Source of the DNA: Liopterus haemorrhoidalis
Taxonomy: Eukaryota; Arthropoda; Insecta; Coleoptera; Dytiscidae
DNA: 64,000 nt
Direction of reading: 5' to 3'
NCBI GenBank assembly: GCA_963971575.1
Contig: OZ020620.1
Location: forward strand, 37,649,992 to 37,713,991
Part shown: one piece after another, positions 14,301 to 23,371 of the stretch
Numbering within the stretch: the first letter of the stretch is position 1
Layout of the letters: each line of letters opens with the position of its first letter
Program-made: the position numbers and the translations under genes
The notes under the pieces: generated by a model
What the model saw: only the letters and a program-made list of their open reading frames with translations
Databases searched by the model: none
What the model was told of the DNA's origin: nothing

Positions 14301-17300
14301 CACTTCTATATCTGAAATAGCGGACTGAAGAATACAAGACCAGTTAACAAGACGATCAGATCTATAAATTAGTCCAGATTCAAATAACCTAAAAATAATT
14401 TAATTAATTTGATGGTATCTTTTCCAGTGTTATTTCCTTGCCTAATAAATGCTTCTGTAACCGCTTTAGATTGTTTCATGTCCATTGTAAATATTTCCTT
14501 GGACCAATCAGGCAAAGCTCCAATTCTTTTAATTTGTTCTCTAATTACATCTGACTTCTGTTCCTTCCATTTCCAAATTTCCTTCACAAATTGTTCACGT
14601 CCAATATCATGTCGCGTTTTCTTTTGTTCCTTCCATAATTTCTTCTCCACAACAACTTGTGTAGCGATACCAGCATGATCCATTCCTGGTATCCATACCG
14701 TTTCCATACCTCGCATTTTATTCCTAAAATAATATAAAGTTTATGACGCATATGGTTAATATTATAGTACAGAATATCACAGAAATATTTATAATTAGAG
14801 GTCAATCAAATTATGCTTTTGTACAAATAATGAATAGCTAGCGCTTCTATACGTACATGTCTAATGGAATTAGGGTTTCTGGATTCGATTCGACTGGACT
14901 CGGACTCGTCGAATATTTGGGTAATTACTCGGACTCGGGACTCGACTCTAATATTCAACGAGTCCACGTTTTTAAAATTAAGTAAAAACCAGTAAATTCA
15001 ATAGGTGCTTTCTAGAAATGATTTGATAAATTTCTAGATTTATGTTTTATTTATTGTTTTGAATTATACACATTGCTACGGACATTGACGGAGACTCATC
15101 TTAACTAATCAAATCAAATATTCGCTAATCAAATTGGTGTACATTTGTTTAAACCACTTGAACGTTATCAACTTATTAAATTCAACTTATTGTTTTTACA
15201 CAATATTCGATGTATATACAATTAACAGCTAAAATCAGATCGAGACTTGCTAACAAGTCCCTCACAATATTATAATTCGTTAGTATTTTTCAAATATTTC
15301 TACCTTAAGGAGGGGGGGTCTGTTAACCACATTTTAAGCATATTTTTGTGAATTTTTTTCAAATCTATGGTTAAATTTATTCATTTTCAAACTAAGTACA
15401 TATATAAAGTATGTTTGGAAGAAGATACAAAAAAAAATTTGAAGGCAAAATATGGCGAAATGTAATAGAGCCAGCTGTGACAAATCTTCTCAGACTCCGG
15501 GGAAAAAAATAGATTTTGCGGTGACCAGCACAACTCGTCACTGAATCATCTGAAATCAAAAATCCAAAAAGATTTTGTTAGTTTATGAGTTTGCCGAGGT
15601 AACGACGTTGAGATATTTTTTTTCATGTTTTTTTTTTTTATTTAACAATCACAAATATACTCATTTTTAGGTTTTTTTTAGGGGGAATTAATTTTTTTTT
15701 TGTCTTCTAAGTAACGGTAAAAACTGAAAAATCATTTTAAAAATAAAAACTCAACGTCATTACCTCGGCAAACTCATAAACTAACAAAATCTTTTTGGAT
15801 TTTTGATTTCAGATGATCCAGTGACGAGTTATGCTGGTCACCGCAAAATCTAATTTTTTTCCCGGAGTCTGAGAAGATTTGCCACAGCTGGCTCATTTCG
15901 CCATATTTTGCCTTCAAAATTTTTTTGTATCTTCTTCCAAACATACTTTATATATGTAGTTAGTTTGAAAATGAATAAATTTAACCATAGATTTGAAAAA
16001 AAATCACAAAAATATGCTTAAAATGTGGTTGTCAGACAATTTCAACCCTAAATGGCATATCACGCCAAATGAATTTAAAAGTATAGTATCTGATGCAAAA
16101 CGAAACCAACTGAACAAAACTAGTACTAGTATTCTATAATTGAATTAAAATTCTTAATTATCGCCCCGCTATTACGTGCAGTTGTTTTGCAGCACTGCAC
16201 CGACTCAATGAACAGAGTATATTCAATACTAGTTTTAACTAAAGGCATCAGTTAAAACTTGTGCTAACTAGTAAATTCTAGTTTTAACTAATATCGGTTT
16301 TTAACAGTAACATATATTTTACTTACCATCTAACCAAAACATCTTGAATAGTAAATGTAAGAGCATGACCCAAGTGCAATGTACCAGTTATATTAGGTGG
16401 AGGCACTATTATTTTAAATTTTTCCCTATCATCTCTACTAATTGAGGTAGCTAAACTATTCTGCCATTTTTCATATTTATTACTTTCTACAGATTTTGAA
16501 ATATATTTAGATGCAAAATCGCCTGCAAATAATATATTATTTTAACAATAGCACAATATGAAGTAGTATTTTGTATCATTTAAATATTACAATGATAATT
16601 AGTAATAATTGTAATTAATACTGTGGAAAAAATAATAAATAATAGGATGATAATAAGTATAATTCATGTCTTAACATCGTGCGGAACTATAAATCCGTTT
16701 GGTTCGGTGACATATCCGCACAAGAAGAAAGCTCACGCGAAAAATTCCCACAGAAAATTGCGCATAGCCATAGGCAAATGATCATAAGAGAGACTCTATC
16801 TGGTGGAATTATGTTGAATTAACCAGATAGACAAATTTGTTAATATTCTGATGCACGTGTTACATTTGTATGAATTTTTATATTTTGTATCTGTTTGGCA
16901 TAGGTATGATATTTATTAAGAAAACACAAATCAAGACAAAAATATTAACAAATTCTTTCTAAATGTCAGATTACAACGTCCATATGTCCATATGTCCAAA
17001 AGTTATTGTCTATTTGGTTGGTTTCGATTTTGCCACTTGGCGCTGCAATCTTAAAAGGGGTTAGCTATAAGTGGTCACAGGAATTATGCTCACATAGAAA
17101 TTCGCCACACTGAACATAACGCACAGTAATAAATGCTCACACGAAAATTGCTCACAGTGCAAAATGCTCACACGGAAAATTGACGCCATTTATAGAAATT
17201 TTCATCTTCGCATGGACGTATCTCAAAAACTAAATGCGATAAAGACCTCCGGTTAAAATTTTTGAAATCGTGAGCTCCTAATTGACTTGTAACCATATTT

Positions 17301-18510
17301 TGAACCAAAAAATTTTTTGAAAATTTTTCAATTTTTTTAAAACTTTTTGAAAATTTTAATAAATCTAACTAAAAAATGGTTAGGGATATAAATCTGTAGT
17401 TTGAATTTTTAAAATTCTCCTACATTGTTTAGTCTAAAAAGAAAGAAAAAATTGGGCTTTAATAAACCAATTATTAAGTTTTGTATGGGCAATAAGTCAA
17501 AACACTTGAAAATGGCAAAAAATCGAAAAAATCGTAAGGGATAGTACCTTAAAAAAATCGGACCGACCGCCCATTTCTAGTTAATCGATTTATACCAAAA
17601 GTTGATCAATTCGTGCCATTGACGTTAAAAGCTTAAATATGAAGTTTCATAAAAATCCTTTTAGCCGAATTTGCTCTGCACGTGTACACGGACCGACAGA
17701 CATGCTAAAAATAGTCAAAACGTTATGTAGAGACCTCAATTCATGGAGATCCATCGAAATCTCTAATTGTCAAAATCGGTATGATCACAATACCTCCCTT
17801 ATATACTAAAAATTATATGGTAAAAATACAGAGTATTTCACTTTTTTTTTAATAGCTCTTTATATGACGTTCAATTGTTTTCCCAATACAATATTCTTAT
17901 TTGTAGAGTATATTTCACCTTTCCTAGTATATGTTGGCGGTCGGTAAAAATACAGAGTATTTCACTTTTTTTTTAATAGCTCTTTATATGACGTTCAATT
18001 GTTTTCCCAATACAATATTCTTATTTGTAGAGTATATTTCACCTTTCCTAGTATATGTTGGCGGTCGGTAAAAATACAGAGTATTTCACTTTTTTTTTAA
18101 TAGCTCTTTATATGACGTTCAATTGTTTTCCCAATACAATATTCTTATTTGTAGAGTATATTTCACCTTTCCTAGTTTAACCTCCTCCGTATCTCTTATA
18201 ATAAAAAAGTTAACAATGCTTAAACAGTTCCCAAACACACCCTGTATAGAACAGTTAGGACATTAAAATTCTACTAAAACTTTTGAGTATCACTGGTTAC
18301 ATATACATAACCTTTAAACGGCACGGCAAGTTTTTAAAAATAATTATTTGATAAAATTACAATATATAACCCACTACCAAAGGTACAAATAACAAAAAAA
18401 ATTATCAAATACTTACTGACTGTTTTAGATGATGTAAATCTAATGTTAAAAACACTTATTAGATTTTGTTTATTAAATTTACGACAGTATTTAATATTAA
18501 AACCTAGCAT
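318..18510 (-). CDS. VARS2: Valyl-tRNA synthetase, probably mitochondrial (14 exons, 980 aa)
   Basis: Class I aminoacyl-tRNA synthetase that charges tRNA-Val and edits mischarged threonine. Exons (high to low): 18510-18417, 16522-16327, 14723-14442, 14388-14195, 12624-12445, 12196-11812, 7714-7471, 7406-7176, 7046-6887, 4879-4602, 2670-2470, 2160-2043, 754-441, 383-318. The sum is 2943 nt with every phase matching. Signature HLGH is at residues 81-84 and KMSKS at 581-585. The CP1 editing region has [10 protein letters not shown] (exon 5) and [11 protein letters not shown] (exon 6). Exon 7 carries [15 protein letters not shown]. Exons 9-12 hold the anticodon-binding domain and exons 13-14 a C-terminal coiled coil. 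The first 31 residues are basic, with N, S and T but no acids, as in a mitochondrial presequence, and the length is shorter than usual for cytosolic ValRS. Mitochondrial targeting is inferred. Intron 3 is a 53-nt GC-AG intron. The other introns are packed with mobile elements. Confidence 0.93.
791..1197. mobile_element. TA-flanked MITE, family D, copy 1
   Basis: Inverted ends CAGTCTGTTTCAAACG and its complement ending in CAGACTG, flanked by TA on both sides (789-790, 1198-1199). It is 407 bp with no transposase. The ends and the TA duplication fit a Tc1/mariner-type MITE. Other copies are at 1454-1861 and 38731-39134. It lies in VARS intron 12. Confidence 0.85.
1219..2005. mobile_element. MITE of related family D', split by family D copy 2
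   Basis: Ends read (C/T)AGGCTATTCCAAACG and complement, flanked by TA. The subterminal GGCGGAACTA is shared with family D. It is interrupted at 1454-1861 by a family D copy, so D was mobile after D' inserted. Confidence 0.75.
1454..1861. mobile_element. TA-flanked MITE, family D, copy 2 (nested)
   Basis: Same ends and internal sequence as the copy at 791-1197. TA precedes the element; the last base of the right end is mutated. It is nested within the D' element at 1219-2005. Confidence 0.85.
3120..4495 (+). pseudogene. hAT-superfamily transposase relic, split by a retroelement insertion
   Basis: Degenerate reading frames on the plus strand. The recognisable part is the C-terminal hAT dimerisation region, with [20 protein letters not shown] in 3800-3870. 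It continues after an inserted sequence as [20 protein letters not shown] and ends KYYYKRQ-stop near 4495. The upstream part (3160-3720) has several stops and frameshifts. It lies in VARS intron 10, on the opposite strand to the gene. The domain is recognised from memory of the family. Confidence 0.65.
3892..4330 (+). mobile_element. 5'-truncated non-LTR retroelement (or SINE) with target duplication
   Basis: A 439-bp, noticeably GC-richer block ends in an A-rich tail at 4311-4330. It is bracketed by a perfect 13-bp direct repeat, GACTGACACCAGA, at 3879-3891 and 4331-4343. Removing the block rejoins the hAT relic in frame. It looks like the 3' UTR end of a LINE; no coding domain is visible. 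Confidence 0.8.
5016..5551 (-). repeat. Dispersed repeat A, copy 1
   Basis: Family bounded by ACTTGCCCGACCTT at one end and GGGCAAGTCTAGCGGAGG at the other; other copies at 23372-24106 and 58456-59130. This copy carries a microsatellite of repeated ACGC units (5343-5398) followed by GGAC units (5403-5428). It has no coding capacity. It lies in VARS intron 9 and abuts repeat C. Confidence 0.75.
5552..6425 (-). repeat. Dispersed repeat C, copy 1 (tRNA-like core)
   Basis: Member of the most abundant family here. In its standard orientation it starts AGGGTTTTGTAGGTATGACC, carries a tRNA-like block in the middle, and ends with TGTGAATTTTCACA near its right edge. This copy is reversed and partly deleted. 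Its central block, read on the minus strand at about 5960-6025, has a GGTTCGCTTCC box. Confidence 0.75.
6479..6652. mobile_element. Short MITE of family D'
   Basis: TA-flanked 174-bp element with ends TAGGCTATTCGAAACC and complement ending GGCTA. It lies in VARS intron 9. Confidence 0.6.
7790..7985. repeat. Degenerate short-motif array (gctcacacgaaaa type), copy 1
   Basis: Variants of GCTCACACGAAAATT recur roughly every 15-25 bp across about 190 bp, for example near 7890 and 7955. A second, longer array with the same flanking phrase (CCGCACAAGAAGAA) is at 16675-17185. It lies in VARS intron 6, and its nature is unknown. Confidence 0.5.
8106..9762. mobile_element. hAT-type MITE with nested repeat C
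   Basis: Ends CAGGGCTTCGAACCG and complement, flanked by a perfect 8-bp duplication TTAAATAT (8098-8105 and 9763-9770). The arms are rich in repeated ACCGAAAACCG phrases. Repeat C copy 2 (8312-9460) is nested inside. The 8-bp duplication and CAG...CTG ends indicate the hAT superfamily. Confidence 0.85.
8312..9460 (-). repeat. Dispersed repeat C, copy 2 (near full length)
   Basis: Reversed copy running from the TGTGAATTTTCACA edge to AAAACCCTA. The central tRNA-like block is at about 8830-8915, read on the minus strand, with a TGGTCTAGTGG-like A box and GGTTCGTTCC B box. Confidence 0.8.
9873..10134. mobile_element. 262-bp hAT-type MITE with internal triplication
   Basis: Ends CAGGAGTCGGGGAACA and complement (TGTTCCCCGACCCCTG), flanked by the perfect 8-bp duplication CTCTACAA (9865-9872, 10135-10142). 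Inside, a unit of about 40 bp around GAGGTGAGGACCTTTTTT is present three times. Confidence 0.85.
10221..11396 (-). repeat. Dispersed repeat C, copy 3, carrying a foldback insertion
   Basis: Reversed copy. The central tRNA-like block is at about 10650-10725 (minus strand, TAATGGTTAGCGTTCTCGCG and AGTTCGCTCC). It is interrupted by the 126-bp foldback at 11113-11238. Confidence 0.8.
11113..11238. mobile_element. Harbinger-like foldback MITE, family E, copy 1
   Basis: Almost entirely palindromic 126-bp element. Ends TGTCGGATTGCTAACGTAAG and complement of TGGCCGGTTGCTAAAGTAAG. Flanked by TTA on both sides (11110-11112, 11239-11241), and the host repeat C is restored when it is removed. The TTA duplication suggests PIF/Harbinger. 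Confidence 0.8.
11540..11687. mobile_element. Harbinger-like MITE (148 bp)
   Basis: Ends TACGCCCGGTTGCATAA and complement of TGCCCGGTTACATAAG, with TTA on both sides. TAGATGTAAGCTAA and its complement form the inner arms. Confidence 0.65.
13044..14062. mobile_element. 1-kb foldback element with tandem-repeat arms
   Basis: Ends CTACACCTTTTCCAGTTG and complement, flanked by TA. Each arm (about 13070-13310 and 13785-14045) is an array of degenerate units of about 30 bp containing TTTCAGAAAATGTCAATTG, and the two arms are inverted relative to each other. The core (about 13315-13780) is unrelated sequence. A degraded end of the same family is at 57552. It lies in VARS intron 4. Confidence 0.75.
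15318..16037. repeat. Long inverted repeat (arms about 280-295 bp) in VARS intron 2
   Basis: Left arm 15318-15613 and right arm about 15758-16037 are near-perfect complements around an AT-rich loop of about 145 bp. Outer ends read GTCTGTTAACCACATTTTAA and the complement of GTCTGACAACCACATTTTAA. It has no coding capacity. It may be a foldback transposon; transcribed within the VARS pre-mRNA it would form a long hairpin. Confidence 0.8.
16675..17185. repeat. Degenerate short-motif array (gctcacacgaaaa type), copy 2
   Basis: Same motif family as 7790-7985, with units such as GCTCACACGAAAATTGCTCA. It is interrupted at about 16800-17060 by unrelated sequence. It lies in VARS intron 1. Confidence 0.5.
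17819..18175. repeat. Tandem repeat, 124-bp unit, about 2.9 copies
   Basis: The phrase GGTAAAAATACAGAGTATTT begins at 17819, 17943 and 18067, giving an exact 124-bp period. The copies appear identical by eye, so the duplication is recent. It sits in VARS intron 1, about 240 bp downstream of exon 1 in the direction of transcription. Confidence 0.9.
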
Positions 18511-18708
18511 ATTTTAATAATAAAACACAGACAAATCAATATAATAATATTTATTATTGTTATTTTAAATAATTTGAAATAAACAATACTTAGAACATAA
18601 CAATTTTACCAATAAATTGTTCATTTTAGTTGCGACAAAAGTGGAGTTCTAAGCCGAGACTGTGACATAACCTATATTAAATCCAAATGTTTAAAGATAA
18701 GAAGTAAA
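18511..18708. promoter_or_regulatory. Shared bidirectional promoter region VARS / PTGES2
   Basis: Only 198 bp separate the two divergent start codons (18510 minus, 18709 plus), so the core promoters and both 5' UTRs must share this interval. No TATA box is obvious in a convincing place. Both products are probably organelle-linked, which would suit co-regulation; that is inference. Confidence 0.6.
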
Positions 18709-21700
18709 ATGTTCTTTCTTAGAAATTTATATTGTAGAACCATATTTTTAAGAACATCAAATTACGATAGCTTGAGTGTTTTTGTAAGATCTTTTGGAAC
18801 GAGACGAACTGTTAAAAAGAATGGTACTGTCAAATTAAGTTTAGTTGGGGCCAGCGTCGGTGCTTTAGTTGGAGCTGGTTATTATATTCAAAAAAGTAAT
18901 AAACCAACTATTCATATTATTAATAGTGAAGAAACAATACCTGTCATTAAAGATGTACCTGCAATTAAACCATCTCGAAAGGTAAATTAAGTTGTTTAAA
19001 GCGTAAAATAAGTACTAAAAAATGTTGTTTTACAGATTCACATCCCAGAAGATGCATCGGGTTTAAAATTAACCCTTTACCAATACCAAACTTGTCCGTT
19101 TTGTTGCAAAGTACGAGCATTTTTAGATTATTATGGGATATCTTATAACGTTATTGAAGTAAATCCTGTATTACGTGATTCTATAAAATGGTCACAGTAT
19201 AAAAAAGTTCCAATACTACTTGCTAAAACTAATGATGGATATCAACAATTGAACGATAGTTCAATGATTATTTCAGCCTTATCATCGTATTTAATGGTAC
19301 CTTCGCAGGAATTAAATAAAATTGTAAAGTATTATCCTGTTTTAAAATTCAATGAAAATAATAATGTTAAAAGTGATATTTTGAATAAGTACTTTTTGAT
19401 GATGGAAGGAAATAATGATAATAGGAATACGGAAAGAATTATGTAAGTAAAAGTCTTTTTCTTATAATTTTTTCACTTTTATTCTTGTGTGTTTATACAG
19501 TAAAAATTACAGCTAAAAGGCTGAAGCTAGAGAGTTGAAATTTGGCATGCTAATACAGATTTTTGATCCACAAATAAAAAAAAATATTTAGACAGACAAA
19601 ACACATTGTTTAAAAAATATAAACATATAGGTATTTAAAAAAAATATATAATAATTTTATGTGGAATATCAGGTATTCTCATGGTACATTATATAGGCTA
19701 TTCCAAATGTTTAAGCGGAACTGGAATTTTCATTTTGTCCTCTAATTCCCCCCTTTTTCAATAAAAAAGACAAAAAAAAGGCTAATACACATTCATGAGA
19801 ACCGGAATAGTATGCTCGGAATTTTTGATCAGATTATTTTCCAATCAAGATTAAGTCATCGATTTTTTGATGATATTCATAAAATTTTTGCCAAAAAATT
19901 TAAAAAAAAAGAAAATATTTCTTAAATTGTTATTTAGGGCAGTGTTTCTCAACCGCCAATCCAAAGACAGCTCCCGGTCTGCAAAATTTAAAAAATAAAC
20001 ATCTAATATATTTTTATGTAAAAGTATTATTTTTTGCAAAATTGTTTACGGCTAGTAGAACTTGTTCATTTGTACAATTTTTACGTGTAGTATTAAAAAA
20101 AAATATTAACTTTTTAATGTTAATTTGCAGAGTTTCACAATAAATTATTCTTGTAAAATAATTTGTCTGCCTAATAATATATATATTTAACCGGTCCTCG
20201 TAAAAAAATGTCTTTTCCTGTTCGTGTTTAGATTTAAGTCGAGAAACACTAATATCGGGTATTAAAATTGTCGTTTTGCTAGTCCGTTGTAATGTTTAGG
20301 TCGAGAAACATTAATTTCGAGTATTAAAAAATTGTCTTTGTACCAGTCTGTGGTTTACGTTGAGAAACACTAATTTCAGGTATCAAAAAATTGTTGTGGC
20401 AGTCTGTGGTAATATATAAGACGAGAAACACTAATTTCCAATATTAAAAAATTGTTGTACCAGTCCGTGTCAATTTTTAGGTCAAGAAACACTAATTTCG
20501 GGTATTAAAATTGTCGTTTTGCCAGTCCGTGGTAATATTTAGGTCGAAAAACACTAATTTTGGGTATTAAAATTGTCGTTTTGCGAGTCCGTGGTAGGGT
20601 TTAGGTAGAGAAAAACTAATTGCGGGTATTAAAAAATTGTTGTGCCAGCCCGTGGCAATTTTTAGGTCGAAAAACACTAATTTCGGGTATTAAAATTGTC
20701 TTTTTGCCAGTCCGTGGTAATGTTTAGGTAGAGAAACACTATTTTCGGGTATTAAAATTGTCGTTTTGCCAGTCCGTGGAAAGGTTTAAGTCGAGAAACA
20801 AAATTTCAGGTATTAAATGAAAGTTCTTAGTCATTACTCATTTTTCGTCAGATAATCAAATCCGTTAGATAACAGACGACAAATATTTCTTAAATATGTT
20901 GATTTTAAAGCTATTATAGTGAAATATATTGTCGCCAATATCCAACATTTTGCTGACCACTTTCTTTTTCTAAATACCCACTATTCCTGAAATGTATGAA
21001 AATTGGTATTTTATATATTTTTATTTAATTTCGATATGATTTTTTTTTTTTAGGGAAGAGCAGAAGTGGCGACAATGGGTAGATAATGTTCTTGTACATG
21101 TACTGTCTCCTAATGTGTATAGATCGAAGGATGAAGCACTACAAGCTTTTAACTGGTTTTCCGAAACAGGCCAGTGGAAAGAACATTTCTCTAACTGGGA
21201 AAGAAATCTAGTTATCTATGTAGGAGCATTTGCTATGTGGCTTTTATCGAAGAACCTTAAAAAGAAGTAAGTAAAAAATTATCGATTCATTTTAATTCAA
21301 CAAATTGTCAATTATTTGTTTGTTTCTGTCTATTCTGACATTTTACATTGAAAATATTTATTTTCAAAATGTTATTATCTACTCTTTCCGTCCGAAAATA
21401 TGGTATAAATTTCTTAAAAAATGTAGGATTAACTAAAGTAATATTATCTTGATCTTTTTTTGTTTTTATTTCTAATGGCCGGTTGTTAAAGTAAGAATTA
21501 TCTCTAACTCAAGTTAAAATCATTTGTTTTTGTATGTTGTAAGATATGAAAACAAATGATTTTAACTTGAATTATGTCCGGTTGCTAAAGTAAGAGTTTT
21601 CTCTAACTCAAGTTAAAATCATTTGTTTTTGTATGTTGTATCATAATCATTTGTTTTTGTATGTTGTACTTGTTGTAACATACAAAAACAAATGATTTTA

Positions 21701-23028
21701 ACTTGAGTTAGAGAAAACTCTTACTTTAGCAACCGGCCATTAGAGAAAACTCTTACGTTAGCAACCCGCCATTAATAAGACAAACGAATGGCGCGCAAAG
21801 TTTTGCATATGTCAAAAGTAATTCACAGAAAAAAAAAACGCGTATTTTAGACAAATTAAAGTGACACCCGCGGTTCTAACAAAATAGCGAATTTTAATCA
21901 AAATTGTGTTGAATTGCAATGAAGAAGTTCCAAATCCATACATACAAACCCTTGATAATGTTTTTCTAACATTGCAAACTTGTCTAGAAGCAACCATATG
22001 AGCAATAGAAGGTAATTCCTATAAGGTTCCGCACATTAATAAGGCAAAACATCATCGTAACGGACGATTATAAACAACATTATCATGTTCCATACAAGTG
22101 TGGAGACAGCCAGGTCCTTGTTAAATTAAAACTTTTTATGTTATTCTTAATTTTACTAGATATTTGTAACTATTTCATAAATAAAATCATTCTAATTAAT
22201 TAATATTGTAAATTTGTCATATTTTCGGACAAGATAAAAATCAAAATGTATACCATATTTTCGGACGGAGTGAGAGTATTACATATATAATGATTTTTAT
22301 AATTTTTTGAGTTGTTAATTTTTATTTTGTTAAACATTATCAGCAGTTAAAAATATTTATGAGGACACATTGAATTGCGTAATTATAAAATATCATTTTT
22401 CTTTCTTATGTAACGCGCATAAAGCAGATTATTCCACGTATATTAACATCATTTTATATTTTTAGAATTAAAACACATTACAAATCAAAAATAAAATATC
22501 GAAAAAAATACTGAATACTTGTTGATTCTGCTGATCTGTATTATTTTTTCTAAATTCCGTAACCCTTTATAAATTTACAAATACAGTGTTTCCTTCCGTG
22601 TACAGTGTAGGATCATCCGATAACATTATTGTTATTTTTTATTTATTTATAATAAATAATAATGCCTCCACTAACTTGTTTAATTTTCGCACTTATACGA
22701 TGACGTTACTGTCTCTTTCTCTGTTGAAATGGATTCTACCATAACCTAGTCTAACCTTAAATATTGTTCCAGATATAATTTGAAAGAGGATGTTCGTCAG
22801 TCCCTGTACGATGAATGCGAACATTGGATGAAAGCAATTAAGAAGAAGGGAACTCCTTTTATGGGCGGCTCAACACCAGACCTTTCAGATTTAGCCGTAT
22901 ATGGCGTCTTAAACAGCATAGAGGGTTGTTACGCTTTTAGAGACCTATTGGAAAACACCTCCATACTACCTTGGTACAAAGCTATGAAAGAGGCAGTTAA
23001 TAATCATGAAGGATTAAAAAATATGTAA
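18709..23028 (+). CDS. PTGES2: Prostaglandin E synthase 2 / glutaredoxin-GST fold protein (4 exons, 382 aa)
   Basis: Membrane-associated PTGES2-family protein; mammalian members are reported to isomerise PGH2 to PGE2 or bind haem, and the insect role is uncertain. Exons 18709-18981, 19036-19442, 21054-21266 and 22773-23028; phases agree and the total is 1149 nt. Residues 1-41 are basic and presequence-like. A hydrophobic glycine-rich segment spans about residues 42-60. The glutaredoxin-like domain starts near residue 100 with YQYQTCPFC, the CPFC redox motif being residues 111-114. The C-terminal GST-like helical domain spans exons 3-4 and includes [16 protein letters not shown]. The start is the first ATG after the divergent promoter. 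Introns 2 and 3 are large and hold a tandem array and nested transposons. Confidence 0.93.
20160..20815. repeat. Tandem array, about 10 units of about 62 bp, in PTGES2 intron 2
   Basis: Diverged units containing AGTCCGTGGTAATGTTTAGG then TCGAGAAACACTAATTTCGG. The GAGAAACACT phrase is the complement of the hAT-like end CAGTGTTTCTCAACCGCC found once at about 19938, so the array may be an amplified transposon end. Confidence 0.75.
21382..22276 (+). mobile_element. TA-flanked mariner-like relic, possibly of plant (Stowaway/MLE) type
   Basis: Ends CTCTTTCCGTCCGAAAATAT and complement of CTCTCACTCCGTCCGAAAAT, flanked by TA (21380-21381, 22277-22278). At about 21910-22070 the plus strand encodes [16 protein letters not shown], a stop, then [20 protein letters not shown]. 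This resembles the C-terminal tail of plant mariner-like transposases as I remember them. The catalytic part is missing. A family E foldback is nested inside, and a fragment of the same end is at about 25790-25845. Confidence 0.6.
21476..21771. mobile_element. Family E foldback MITE containing a second family E copy
   Basis: Outer element 21476-21771 (starts TGGCCGGTTGTTAAAG, ends GCAACCCGCCA; TAA/TTA flanks). An inner element at 21575-21739 is flanked by TTA (21572-21574, 21740-21742). Both are palindromic around AACTCAAGTTAAAATCATTT. Confidence 0.75.
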
Positions 23029-23057
23029 AATAATGTGTTATATTAGTTGTTGTTTTA

Positions 23058-23063
23058 AATAAA
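23058..23063 (+). terminator. Polyadenylation signal of PTGES2
   Basis: AATAAA 30 nt after the TAA stop at 23028. Confidence 0.7.
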
Positions 23064-23261
23064 ATTTTAATTAACAATTAATGTGTATTTTTGCCTATAC
23101 GGGGTGTTAAAAAATCAGGGTTTGACTTGCGGACCTTTGTTGAGAAAGCTTTTATTTAATCGTTTTGGTCAGTACTATTGCGAAGTGATGCGCTATCTGG
23201 TGGACAAATTATTGTACCAAATACTGCAGTACAATTTGAATTTATTAAGTATGTTTTAGTG

Positions 23262-23366
23262 TTGAATTTTAGTTACAATCTCGACAGAAGTTGTGAAAAA
23301 CTATAAATGCAGAACAAATTGTAGTGTTTTTGGCTCTCAATTAAAAAAGACAAAGATATGCATCTT
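23262..23366 (+). pseudogene. THAP-domain N-terminal fragment, copy 1
   Basis: After a possible frameshifted start, the plus strand encodes STEVVKNYKCRTNCSVFGS, matching the fragment at 35262-35376. NCSxFGC is the start of a THAP (C2CH) zinc finger, found in P-element-type transposases. It is too short to be a gene. Confidence 0.4.
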
Positions 23367-23371
23367 AGTTT

